DNA of 20,154 nt, from contig JBGPHD010000046.1 in NCBI GenBank assembly GCA_041484135.1, positions 1 to 20,154 of the forward strand, in the 5' to 3' direction. This stretch comes from JACORV01 sp041484135 (GTDB lineage Bacteria > Gemmatimonadota > Gemmatimonadetes > Gemmatimonadales > JACORV01). Position 1 is the stretch's first letter. The number at the start of each line of letters is the position of its first letter. Shown here in pieces: positions 1 to 8,079 of the stretch. Position numbers and translations under genes: made by a program. The notes below the pieces were generated by a model. That model was not told where the DNA came from, searched no databases, and saw nothing but the letters and a program-made list of their open reading frames with translations.

Positions 1-797
1 ATCGCCTGGGCGGACGGCCCGGTGACCGGCGGCTCCCCCGCCAGCATCTCGTAGAGCACCGCCGCGAGCGAGTAGACGTCGCTTCGGGCATCGAGCAACC
101 GGTCGCCGGTGGCCTGCTCCGGACTCATGTAGTGCGGGGTGCCGATGGACATCCCGGTGCCGGTGAGCTTGGCCCCGGACTGCGCCTTGGCGATGCCGAA
201 GTCGGTGACGATGGCCTGCCCGAGCTCGTCGAACATGATGTTGTCGGGCTTGATGTCGCGGTGCACGATGCCGTGCTTGTGCGCGTAGCCGAGGGCGCGG
301 GTGCACTCGATGAGGACCCGCTTGATCTCGGGCACCGGCATGGCGCCGCGGGTCTCGATGACCGACGAGAGCGACTTGCCGCGGATGAACTTCATCACGA
401 AGTAGATCACGCGGCCCGCTTTGCCGACGCGGTAGATCGGGATGATGTTCGGGTGCTCGAGCTTGCCGGCGGTGCGCGCCTCGCGCTGGAACCGTTCGAC
501 GAACTCGGCGTCGAACGAGAGCGAGAACGGCAGGACCTTGATCGCGACCTCGCGCTCCAGCTGCTTGTCCCGCGCCTTGAACACCACCGCCATGCCGCCC
601 CGGCCCAGCTCCTTCTCCAGCTCGTACTCTTCCTTCAGCGCCTCACGCACGATGTCGGCTTCGTCGGGCTGCGGCGGCGCCGCCGCCATGGCGGCCGTCG
701 GCTGGCCCGCGCCCGTGAGCGTCGTGATGTCGAGCCCGCAGGTGGGACAGAACCGACTCGAAGTCTGGACTTCGGTGCCGCAACGCGAACAGAACAT
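1..797 (-). CDS. Zinc-ribbon Ser/Thr protein kinase (C-terminus cut by window edge)
   Basis: This is the N-terminal 265 residues of a Hanks-type (PknB-like) Ser/Thr protein kinase that continues beyond base 1. It opens with a short zinc ribbon (C3, C6, C17, C20, the pattern CxxC-x10-CxxC). A low-complexity Ala/Pro linker follows, and the kinase domain begins near residue 58. Visible kinase motifs are the glycine loop GRGGMAVV (66-73), the ATP-binding Lys in VAIKVL (K87), the catalytic loop HRDIKPDN (D181), DFG (199-201) and the activation-segment end GTPHYMSPE (219-227). All catalytic residues are present, so activity is expected. The ATG at 797 is chosen because the zinc ribbon begins directly after it; no strong Shine-Dalgarno is visible. 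The GWxTD gene ends 66 bases upstream on the same strand, and a likely private promoter lies in that gap. Any membrane segment or sensor domain is outside the window. Confidence 0.93.
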   Translation of the reverse strand, partial: MFCSRCGTEVQTSSRFCPTCGLDITTLTGAGQPTAAMAAAPPQPDEADIVREALKEEYELEKELGRGGMAVVFKARDKQLEREVAIKVLPFSLSFDAEFVERFQREARTAGKLEHPNIIPIYRVGKAGRVIYFVMKFIRGKSLSSVIETRGAMPVPEIKRVLIECTRALGYAHKHGIVHRDIKPDNIMFDELGQAIVTDFGIAKAQSGAKLTGTGMSIGTPHYMSPEQATGDRLLDARSDVYSLAAVLYEMLAGEPPVTGPSAQA

Positions 798-837
798 GGA
801 CGCTCGGACGACGGAGGATAAGGTCTGGAACGAGGTG

Positions 838-867
838 AACTTAGGCCGTTCCCGGAAGGGGTGTCAA
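838..867 (-). promoter_or_regulatory. Likely sigma70-type promoter of the zinc-ribbon kinase
   Basis: On the minus strand a perfect -35 hexamer TTGACA (867-862) is followed after 18 bases by TAAGTT (843-838), a weak -10. The implied start of transcription is near 831, giving a leader of about 35 bases before the kinase ATG at 797. The -35 box overlaps the stop codon of the upstream GWxTD gene (864-866). This would let the kinase be expressed apart from the amidase operon. The -10 matches the consensus only at T1, A2 and T6, so this is a candidate and not a certainty. Confidence 0.5.
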
Positions 868-3137
868 GGCGCGCGGGCGCTTCCGATTTCGAACGGCTGC
901 CGGCGTACCAAGCGCCGCCCCGAAATCGGGTCTTCGAGCTCGAGCGTCAGCGTGTAGCGGCCGGGCGGCAGACCGGTGAGGGCGAGCCGTTGCATGACCC
1001 GCACCCGCCCCGGCGCGTCGGTCACGGTGGTGTAGGCGAGGTTGGCGCCCGCCCCGCCGCCGAAGATCCGGCGGAAGAGCGATCGCCCGCCCCGCGTGGT
1101 GACGAGCACGCGCGTCCCGACGCTCGCGCCCTGGGACAACCCGTAGATCTCGTAGTACAGCGTCGCCTCTCCGTCGCGCGGGAAGCGCTGGATCGGGTTC
1201 AGGGGCACCTCGCCCTCAGTGCGCCGCCAGACGAGCCCGCTCCCTTCCCGGCCGAGCACCAGGTCGCTGGCGGAGAACCCGCCGGCCGCCCCGACCCTCG
1301 GCACCTCCACCGCGCGGGCGCGGACCTGGGTGCCCGCGTCGGCCTGCAGCTCCGCCACGACGAAGTGATAGTGGTAGCTCCCGGGGGGCACCCGGACCGA
1401 CACCTGCTCGGTGAGGTAGCTCCCCTCGGGGAGCGGCTGGGCGCTGCGGAAGACGCGCAGCGTGTCCAGGGAGGTCACCTCGCGCATGGCGCTGTCGTAG
1501 ACCACCAGGCGGAACGCGAGCGGGTACGCCGTGGCCCCCGCCTCGGTGGTGGCGGCGTGGAGCCGGTTCACCGGCACCGCGAAGATGACGTGCAGCTCCG
1601 CGTCGGGCCCCGGACCGGCCACGGCGAAGGAGGACACGATGGGGCGCAGGTCGTTCTCGAAGCGCATCGCGTACGAATCGGTGTGCACGCCCACGTTCAC
1701 CGCCCGCCGCCCCTCGGCGCGCTCCTGCGCGATCAGGGGGCCGCGCGCCATCGCGCCGAGATGCGACAGCTGCTCGTACATCGGCGAGAGGGACGCGCGC
1801 GAACTCAGCAATTCGGCGATGGCCGAGGTGGGCAGGTTCTCCCTGGTCTGGAAGGCGACGGCGGTCCTGAATCCGTAGACGTCGAGCAGGCTCTCGACGA
1901 GACGGAAGTCCTGCACGTCGCCGCGCGCCACGAAATGGAAGATGAGATCGGGTTCGGGGGCCGGGCGCCGGTAGAGCCAGCTCTCGTTCGGCTCCACCTC
2001 GCCGTTGGCGTACTGGGCGCGCCCGTCGGGCTCGCCGTGCCGGAGGTAGATCACGCCGCGGTCGTCGAACTCGGACTGGGTCGTGTCGCGGTACGCGTTG
2101 GCGATGTCGGCGGAGCGGTGGCGCGAGACCAGCAGGTAATGGGCGCGCGCGTACTGGTAGCGCCGGAACTGCTCCAGCAACCGCTCGCCCGCGCGGCGGC
2201 CATCGGCGACGTCGCGCCGCGCCCAGAAGCGCCCGACCCAGGGGCCCACCGAGTCGGCCGGCAGCGCGTCGAACGCGGCGAGCTCCTCGGGGGAGGCGAT
2301 CCAGCGGACGTCGCGGCGGAACTCGCCCCGGGCGGCATCGCTCACGGCTCCGCGGCCGGCTCTCGCGTAGACCGCGCGCGCGGAGTCGGACCGGCCGAGC
2401 GCTCCCAGGGCGCGCGCGATCTCGATGTCGCCCACGCCGGAATCCCCGCCCACCTCGAGATAGGCGTGCAAGGCCGCGAGCGCGGTATCGAACTCGCCGA
2501 GCTGCCGCTCGATGCGCCCGCGGACGAGCAGCACGGCGGGGAAGCGTCCCGCGGGCGTGCCCGAAGCCTCGCGCAGCGCGCGTTGGGCGACACCGAGCCG
2601 GGGCGCGATGCGCTGGCGGAGCGCCGTGGTCGCGAGGTCGACCAGTGCCGCGCTGAAGGAGGGGTCCGCCTCGAGGGCGTGCGCGAACGCGCGCACCGCT
2701 TTCGACAGCGGGTCCGTGCCGAGGACCTGCCGGATGTTGGCGAGCGGGATGTTGCGCGTCTCGCCGATGGCGAGCTCCGTCATGCCGAGCCAGTACCAGG
2801 CGTACGGCCAGGCGGGCCTGAGCTCGGCGGCCCACTCGAACTCGGAGCCCGCGTCGTCGAAGTGCTTGTTGCCGCCGGCGATCTCGCCGAGGCGGAACGC
2901 GAGGAACCCCAGCTCGAAGTGGACCATCGGGTCGTCGCGGTGCTCGCGCGCGTACGCGATGCGCTGCTGCTCGCGCGCGAGCAGCACGGTGGAATCGGCG
3001 ACGGGCGCGAACGAGGCCCGGATCGAATCGAGCGTCGCGCGATCGGGCGGCTCCTGGGCGTGCACGAGGCACGCCGAGGCGATCAGCGCCAGCCCGGCCA
3101 GCGCCCCGGCCCGTCCACCCGTCACCATGTTGCGCAT
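864..3137 (-). CDS. Secreted TPR / GWxTD-domain protein
   Basis: A 757-residue exported protein. Residues 1-28 form a signal peptide with a likely cut after VHA; the cysteine in SAC at 23 also makes a lipoprotein reading possible. Residues about 70-265 look like degenerate tetratricopeptide repeats (for example the helix pairs around 75-105 and 145-175). Residues about 270-425 match the GWxTD family of acidobacterial and gemmatimonad proteins: a basic/aromatic stretch PWVGRFWARRD (299-309), then DDRGVIYLRHGEPD (358-371) and NESWLYRR (384-391). The name-giving GWxTD motif is degenerate here (RWIAS, 278-282). The C-terminal 100 residues look like a beta-sandwich with LPPGRYTLTLELEDP near the end. 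Family function is unknown. The gene lies 40 bases after the protease-barrel gene and is probably co-transcribed with it. A second in-frame ATG three codons in (3128) is an alternative start. Confidence 0.85.
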   Translation of the reverse strand: MRNMVTGGRAGALAGLALIASACLVHAQEPPDRATLDSIRASFAPVADSTVLLAREQQRIAYAREHRDDPMVHFELGFLAFRLGEIAGGNKHFDDAGSEFEWAAELRPAWPYAWYWLGMTELAIGETRNIPLANIRQVLGTDPLSKAVRAFAHALEADPSFSAALVDLATTALRQRIAPRLGVAQRALREASGTPAGRFPAVLLVRGRIERQLGEFDTALAALHAYLEVGGDSGVGDIEIARALGALGRSDSARAVYARAGRGAVSDAARGEFRRDVRWIASPEELAAFDALPADSVGPWVGRFWARRDVADGRRAGERLLEQFRRYQYARAHYLLVSRHRSADIANAYRDTTQSEFDDRGVIYLRHGEPDGRAQYANGEVEPNESWLYRRPAPEPDLIFHFVARGDVQDFRLVESLLDVYGFRTAVAFQTRENLPTSAIAELLSSRASLSPMYEQLSHLGAMARGPLIAQERAEGRRAVNVGVHTDSYAMRFENDLRPIVSSFAVAGPGPDAELHVIFAVPVNRLHAATTEAGATAYPLAFRLVVYDSAMREVTSLDTLRVFRSAQPLPEGSYLTEQVSVRVPPGSYHYHFVVAELQADAGTQVRARAVEVPRVGAAGGFSASDLVLGREGSGLVWRRTEGEVPLNPIQRFPRDGEATLYYEIYGLSQGASVGTRVLVTTRGGRSLFRRIFGGGAGANLAYTTVTDAPGRVRVMQRLALTGLPPGRYTLTLELEDPISGRRLVRRQPFEIGSARAP

Positions 3138-3177
3138 CTCATGGAATGTACCCCGGCGCGGTCGCCCCGGTTTCGGC

Positions 3178-6030
3178 TCAGAAGCCGGCGCCGACCGCCA
3201 CGTACGCGGCGCCGCCGCCCGAGAAGCGCCGTGCCGCGCCGAAGCGCAGGCGCACCGGGAAATCGTAGGCGACCCCGAGGTCCGTCACCAGCTCTGCGCC
3301 CGCGGACCCGAAGCCGGCAAGGCACGCTGACGCCCCGCCGCCCCCGGCCGAGAACTGCGGACAGTTGGACGGGGCCCGCGTGCCCGCGAGGTCGGTGAAG
3401 AAGACCAGCGACACCCGGTCGAGCATGGCCGGCCAGAGCCCATAGCCGCGGCCCACCAGCGCGAGCGGCGAGCGGAGCTCGAGGCTGAGCGATCCCACCT
3501 GCCGCGCGACCTTCGCGGCCGGCGCGTAGCCGCGCACCGGGAAGTTCCGGCTGCCGGTGCCGAACGTCACGCCGGGGAGCAGCTCCACCGAGCCGCCGGA
3601 GATGCCGCCCAGGCCGTAGCCGACGTTGTCGTTCCCGGTGATGACGCCCACCGCCGCGCGGGCGGCGAACACGTGCCGCGCGAAGCCGCCACCGGCGAAG
3701 GACGTGAACGCTGCGAGCCGCACATAGTGCTCGGTGTGACCCAGCGCCGTGCCGATCCGCTCCTTTCGCCGGAGCGTGGCCGACAGGCGCCACCCGTCCT
3801 GCGTCGAGATGGAGAGGGCGGGCTCCACGGTGTGGGCCGCCGCCGCGCTCACCACCACGCCGCGATATTCCGCGGTGCCGGTGCGGTCGTATTCCGCGCC
3901 GAGACGCGCGGCGTAGGCGGTACGCCACCGGCGGTGCCGCACGGTGATCCCGGCCGCGGCGGACTCGTCCGCGATGCAGCAGAGGAGGACGCTCGGGTTC
4001 GCCACCAGGTAGTAGCGGAGCTGGTCGCGGCTGTACGAGAGGTCGAAGAGCGCCGGGGTGAACCCGGCATACACGTACGCCAGGCCGCCGCGCCAGGTCC
4101 CCGATGCCCCGCCGGTACCGAAGGAGAGGTCCGCGGCGTAGCGGTGCCGCCCTAACGCATCGCCGCCCGAGGTGAACACCCCCGCGAACCCCACACCACC
4201 CACCTGCTGCTCGCCGACGGGAGACCAGAAGTGCGGCAGGACCGACGGCCACGCGTGGTAGGCGTGCTCGCGAGCGATGCTCGTCGCCGGCGGCGGCGGC
4301 ACGTCCGGGCGCTCCATCGTGGTCGCGCCGAGCGGCTGCGCGCCGGTGTCGCTCCGGGCCAATGCCTCGAGCCGGTAGCCCTCGCTCTGGTACGACAGAT
4401 AGTAGAGGGAGTCGCGCGTGACGGCGGGGGCGTACGCGCCGAACGGAGCGTCGGTGAACACCCGCCGCGCGCCGGTGGTGTCGAGCGCGAGCCCGACGAC
4501 CTGCGGCGTGTTGTCGACATCGCGCGACCAGAAGAGCCAGCGACCGTCGGGACTGAAGGCCGGATCGCGGTCCATCACGGGGTCGGCGGTGACCTCGGAC
4601 GTCACGTCGCCATCCGGCGAGAGGAGCACGATGTCGCGCCAGCCGTCCTTCACCCGTACCACCGCGAGGCTCCGTCCGTCGGGCGCGAAGCGCGGACCGG
4701 CCCATTCGATCCCGGGCGCCGCCGCGACGAGCGTGGTGACTCGGCCGTCCGGGCTCACGCGCGCCAGCTCGTTCCCGCCGGGGACCGCACGCACCGCCAC
4801 GATCTCCCCGCGCGGCCCGACGTCCAGGTCGCCGAGGCGCGCGCCGCGCGTCAGGCGCACGGCCCGTCCATCGAGACCGACGCGCCAGAGGTCGCCGCGG
4901 ACCGTGTACGGGTCGGTGAAGTCGAGCTGCGACACCACGGCGCCGCCGTCGCCGTTCCACGCGACCCTGGCGTCGCTGTTGAGCCGCGCCACCCGCCGGA
5001 GCTCGCCGGTCCCGGGATCGAAGACGCCGAGCTTCACCGCGTCGCGGCCGTCATAGACGGCGAGGAGGAGCCGGGCGCCGTCCGGAGCGACGCGCGGCTG
5101 GATCGCGAGGCGCAGGCCGCACAGCCGCCCGGAAGGCCTCCGCTGGTCGAGGGATGCGCACCGCCCCCCTTCCGCCGGCGCCGGCCGGGCCGCCCGCGCA
5201 CGCAGCGAATCCTCCCAGACATGCCACGCCGCCGTGAGGGAGATGCCGGCCGCCCGGCCTAACGTCCCGTTCAGCGAGAGGTACGGCACCAGCTGCCCCG
5301 CCCCCGCCCGCACCAGCCGCGGCATCACGCTGTCCCCGCGCTCCGCCGCCACCCAGGAGAGGAACCGCGAGCCGAACACGTAGGGCCGGATGCCGCCGGG
5401 CCACCGCGGCGACAGCGCGCCCGCCCCGTCGATCGCCAGGCCGTGCCGCTCCGCAGCCGCCGCGGCCACCACGTCGCCGTGGAAGCTCCCGCGGAGCCGC
5501 CCGCCCCCGGTGAGCCGCGACTCGTAGTAGACCGCCAGCCCCTCGATCCGCCAGGTCGGCGCGTAGTCGTTCGGGAAGAGACCCGGCGCCCGCCCGAACA
5601 CCGCGCGCGCCACCCGCCACCAGCCCCGCGCGAGGTCGAGGTCGAAGATGTGGGCGAGCTCGTGGGTGATGACGAGCCGCAGCCAGCGGTCGTAGGTGCC
5701 GAGCTCGATCTCGCCGGCGGGGGGGACGGCGTTGATGACGATCACCGGCGTGGGGTAGACGCTCGCCGAGCCGTTCGCCTCGTCCAGGTGGTCGGTCACG
5801 ACGAGGTCGATGCGCGCATGGGGCGGCGGCAGCTCCGCCGCCAGCGCCGCGAAGGCCGCCTCCGCCTCGCCCGCCGCGCGCGCGCCGAGCTCCCGCTGGG
5901 AGGGGCGGACGTGGACGCGGAAGTGGGCCGTCTCGAGGGTCCACCACCGGCCGCCGGGATGGGTCTGGGCGCCTAACGGGCTCGCCAGCGCCACGACCAG
6001 CCCGAGCCAGGCGAGCCCGCGCGCCCTCAT
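3178..6030 (-). CDS. Gluzincin metalloprotease-PD40 propeller-outer-membrane barrel fusion
   Basis: A 950-residue three-part envelope protein. A signal peptide (1-22, ending GAQ) precedes a peptidase MA-like domain with the zinc site HELAH (123-127) and the third ligand E163 in EGLAVYYE (163-170). Residues about 305-560 hold TolB/PD40-type propeller blades, seen as repeated APDG, SPDGR and FSPDGRWLFW motifs. From about 605 to the end the chain alternates short hydrophobic strands and turns, includes VRGYAP (a BamA/D15-like feature), and ends in phenylalanine as outer-membrane barrels do. It is therefore probably a barrel with a periplasmic or surface-exposed protease. The ATG at 6030 is chosen because it overlaps the amidase stop (ATGA) and gives a clean signal peptide; the frame stays open further upstream to 6651 but only as a shadow of the amidase gene. 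Substrate is unknown. Confidence 0.88.
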   Translation of the reverse strand: MRARGLAWLGLVVALASPLGAQTHPGGRWWTLETAHFRVHVRPSQRELGARAAGEAEAAFAALAAELPPPHARIDLVVTDHLDEANGSASVYPTPVIVINAVPPAGEIELGTYDRWLRLVITHELAHIFDLDLARGWWRVARAVFGRAPGLFPNDYAPTWRIEGLAVYYESRLTGGGRLRGSFHGDVVAAAAAERHGLAIDGAGALSPRWPGGIRPYVFGSRFLSWVAAERGDSVMPRLVRAGAGQLVPYLSLNGTLGRAAGISLTAAWHVWEDSLRARAARPAPAEGGRCASLDQRRPSGRLCGLRLAIQPRVAPDGARLLLAVYDGRDAVKLGVFDPGTGELRRVARLNSDARVAWNGDGGAVVSQLDFTDPYTVRGDLWRVGLDGRAVRLTRGARLGDLDVGPRGEIVAVRAVPGGNELARVSPDGRVTTLVAAAPGIEWAGPRFAPDGRSLAVVRVKDGWRDIVLLSPDGDVTSEVTADPVMDRDPAFSPDGRWLFWSRDVDNTPQVVGLALDTTGARRVFTDAPFGAYAPAVTRDSLYYLSYQSEGYRLEALARSDTGAQPLGATTMERPDVPPPPATSIAREHAYHAWPSVLPHFWSPVGEQQVGGVGFAGVFTSGGDALGRHRYAADLSFGTGGASGTWRGGLAYVYAGFTPALFDLSYSRDQLRYYLVANPSVLLCCIADESAAAGITVRHRRWRTAYAARLGAEYDRTGTAEYRGVVVSAAAAHTVEPALSISTQDGWRLSATLRRKERIGTALGHTEHYVRLAAFTSFAGGGFARHVFAARAAVGVITGNDNVGYGLGGISGGSVELLPGVTFGTGSRNFPVRGYAPAAKVARQVGSLSLELRSPLALVGRGYGLWPAMLDRVSLVFFTDLAGTRAPSNCPQFSAGGGGASACLAGFGSAGAELVTDLGVAYDFPVRLRFGAARRFSGGGAAYVAVGAGF

Positions 6031-7955
6031 CGCGCCGGCGCCGCCAGCTCTCGCAGCCACACCTCGATGCCCAGCGCCACTCCCCGCGCGTACGCCTCCT
6101 GGAAGGCGGGCGTGCGCAGGGCGTTCTCCTGCTCCGGGATCATGAGGAAGGCGCCCTCGGTGAGGATCGCCGGCATCCAGGTCGGCCGCACCAGCGCCAG
6201 GTCCCCGCGGCCCACGCCGAGGTTCCGGAGCCCCATCTCGCGGACCAGCGCGTCCTGGACCAGGAAGCCGAGCCGCACCGATCGCGGCTGGAAGTAGTAG
6301 GTGCTGGTGCCGTTGTTCTCGAAGGGGTTCACCCCGTCCGGGAAGGCGTTGTTGTGGATCGAGACCAGGACCTCCGCACCCGCGCGCTCGGCCATGGTGG
6401 TGCGCTCGTAAAGGCCGATCGCCGTGTCGGTGGTGCGGACGATCACGACCCGCGCGCCGGCGCCCTCCAGCAAGCGGCGGAGCGCCAGTCCGACGGCGAG
6501 ATTCGCGTCCGCCTCCCTGAGGCCTGTCGGCCCGGTGGCGCCGAGGGGCGGATGCCCGGGGTCGATGGCGATCGTCCGGCCCCGGAGCGGGTGTGCGCGG
6601 TCGATCGCCGGCGGGCGGCGGATCTCCAGCAGCAGGTCGGTCCCGTCCCACCTGGTCCGGTAGCCGAACACGCCGGCGGAGAGGTCGAAGGTCACCGTGA
6701 CCTCATCGGGCGCGGCCTGCGCCCACGTCATGCGGCGCACCAGCGGGTCGGTGCCGCCGTACTGGAGCCAGTCCAGGTCCGCCTGCGCCCCGTAGATCCG
6801 CAGCGTCAGACTCCGGTCGTCCTCGTCCACCCGGAAGGGCAAGCGCGTGCCGAGACTGACCCGGGCCATCACGCTCGAGTCACCGGGCGTCAAGCGCACC
6901 AGGCCCACCCGACTCCACGGCGGCGGTGTGCCCGCGGGCAGGGTCCCCGCGATCTCGGTGAGGAACACCCAGGCGGTCGCCGCGTCGGCGAGCCGCACCC
7001 GCACGAACTCGTTCACGCGCCCGCTCACCGCAGCGACCGTTCCGTTGCGGAAGAACCAGTCGTACGTGCCGGCCGGCATCGGCATGCCGATGGCCGCGCC
7101 GCGGGTGGCGCCGGTGCGCGCGGTGTCGTCGTCGAGGACCACGACGGGCCGGGCCTGCGGGTCCACCAGCGCCAGACGGAGCGGCAGCGGAGCGCGCGCG
7201 GTGTCGGCCCCGTTCGCCGCGACGACCCACGCCGCGAGCGCCGTGTCGGGCGCCGCCGGCAGCGTGCCCGCGGACGTCACTGCGGGGAGCGTCCCCCCCA
7301 GCGCGGCCGCGGGGAAGATCCCGGCGTACCGGGTCGTCGTGCGCTCGGCGAGGCGCGTGGGGCGCACGTCGAAGGGGCCGTACTCGACCGAGAGGCCGGT
7401 GTCGGGCGCGAGCGGGAGGGTGCGGCCACCCGGCAGGCGCACCATCACCTCGGCGCCGGGCGAGGCCCGGAGCGACACCCGGATCATCTCGCCGGGCTCC
7501 GCCCACCGGTTCCCACGCGGCTCCAGCGAGGCGCGGTCGATCCAGACGCGGCCCGGCGGCGGGACGAACCGGCGGGGCAACCGGATCCGATGGTCGAGCG
7601 ACGCGCTGTCGGCGCCGCGGCGCGCGACCAGGTGCAGCGTCGCCGAGGAATCTCCGGGGAGCGGAAGCCAGGCGAGGAAGGCGCCGTTGGGCGCGACCGG
7701 CACAGGACGGCCGTCGATGGTCAAGCTCGCGCGGCCGGTCCCGGTGGAGCCGAAGAGGAACGTGCTGTCCCGCGCGGTCACCAGACTGCCCGCGGGCGGG
7801 TACACCACGTGCAGCTCGAGCGGGCCGTCGACGGGCGGAATGGCCGGAAGGGACGGGGTTCGGCGGCTCGGCTGGAGCTGGGCGGAGCCATCCCGGACGC
7901 CGATCCCGCATGCCAGGAGGATGGCCAGAAGGCGGGTGGCACGGGATGGTGGCAT
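6027..7955 (-). CDS. N-acetylmuramoyl-L-alanine amidase (Amidase_3) with long N-terminal region
   Basis: A 642-residue secreted zinc amidase that should cut the MurNAc-L-Ala bond of peptidoglycan in the periplasm. Residues 1-25 form a signal peptide ending near GSAQ. The catalytic Amidase_3 domain spans about 459-635: H468 in IDPGH, E481 in READANL and H534 in SIHNNA are the expected zinc ligands, and E600 in TEGAF the catalytic acid. The 430 residues before it are unusual in length. They contain an SH3-like or beta-rich part and, just ahead of the catalytic domain (about 395-455), an AMIN-like strand-rich stretch ending LLLEIRRPP. Such regions usually target the septum or bind wall. The gene is the first of a minus-strand run, and its TGA overlaps the ATG of the protease-barrel gene. 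No strong Shine-Dalgarno precedes the ATG at 7955. Confidence 0.93.
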   Translation of the reverse strand: MPPSRATRLLAILLACGIGVRDGSAQLQPSRRTPSLPAIPPVDGPLELHVVYPPAGSLVTARDSTFLFGSTGTGRASLTIDGRPVPVAPNGAFLAWLPLPGDSSATLHLVARRGADSASLDHRIRLPRRFVPPPGRVWIDRASLEPRGNRWAEPGEMIRVSLRASPGAEVMVRLPGGRTLPLAPDTGLSVEYGPFDVRPTRLAERTTTRYAGIFPAAALGGTLPAVTSAGTLPAAPDTALAAWVVAANGADTARAPLPLRLALVDPQARPVVVLDDDTARTGATRGAAIGMPMPAGTYDWFFRNGTVAAVSGRVNEFVRVRLADAATAWVFLTEIAGTLPAGTPPPWSRVGLVRLTPGDSSVMARVSLGTRLPFRVDEDDRSLTLRIYGAQADLDWLQYGGTDPLVRRMTWAQAAPDEVTVTFDLSAGVFGYRTRWDGTDLLLEIRRPPAIDRAHPLRGRTIAIDPGHPPLGATGPTGLREADANLAVGLALRRLLEGAGARVVIVRTTDTAIGLYERTTMAERAGAEVLVSIHNNAFPDGVNPFENNGTSTYYFQPRSVRLGFLVQDALVREMGLRNLGVGRGDLALVRPTWMPAILTEGAFLMIPEQENALRTPAFQEAYARGVALGIEVWLRELAAPAR

Positions 7956-7964
7956 CGGGCGCGC

Positions 7965-7994
7965 AACCTACACCAACTTGCGTTCCACCGTCAA
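7965..7994 (-). promoter_or_regulatory. Weak candidate promoter for the amidase operon
   Basis: On the minus strand TTGACG (7994-7989) is followed after 18 bases by TAGGTT (7970-7965). If used, transcription would begin about three bases before the amidase ATG, making a nearly leaderless message, which fits the lack of a Shine-Dalgarno there. The -10 box is poor, so the true promoter could instead lie nearer 8025, in the AT-rich palindrome. Confidence 0.3.
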
Positions 7995-8004
7995 TTTAGC
8001 TCAG

Positions 8005-8034
8005 TTGACCTCCTCCTGAACCGGCCCATATATT
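8005..8034 (+). promoter_or_regulatory. Likely sigma70-type promoter of the FHA-kinase-phosphatase operon
   Basis: TTGACC (8005-8010) and TATATT (8029-8034) are separated by 18 bases. This is by far the most AT-rich spot in a GC-rich window and sits in the only divergent intergenic region (7956-8079). Transcription should begin near 8041, leaving a leader of about 40 bases before the GTG at 8080. A G-rich tract, GCGGGGGCG (8062-8070), may serve as a weak ribosome site. Confidence 0.65.
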
Positions 8035-8039
8035 GGCCG
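8022..8039. promoter_or_regulatory. Imperfect palindrome over the -10 box (possible operator)
   Basis: The 18 bases form an inverted repeat with arms CGGCC and GGCCG around a central ATATAT; only the pair 8027/8034 does not match. The dyad centre falls between 8030 and 8031, directly on the -10 hexamer. A dimeric regulator could bind here and shut off the plus-strand operon, and perhaps the divergent amidase operon as well. It could also be chance symmetry of a TATA-type -10 flanked by GGCC. Confidence 0.4.
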
Positions 8040-8079
8040 ACCGAACCGCGCCGAACGACTTGCGGGGGCGTTCCTACTC

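Noticed and set aside
132..957. Plus-strand open frames opposite the first kinase
   Set aside because: The minus strand carries an intact kinase domain with all motifs; the plus-strand frames show no family features.
861..3398. Long plus-strand open frame (845 codons) opposite the GWxTD gene
   Set aside because: It is rich in Arg, Gly, Pro and Ala with no domain or signal, and lies antisense to a well-supported gene; typical shadow in GC-rich DNA.
6031..6651. Upstream extension of the protease-barrel frame
   Set aside because: The extension lies within the amidase gene in another frame and is low complexity; the ATG at 6030 gives a proper signal peptide and an ATGA overlap.
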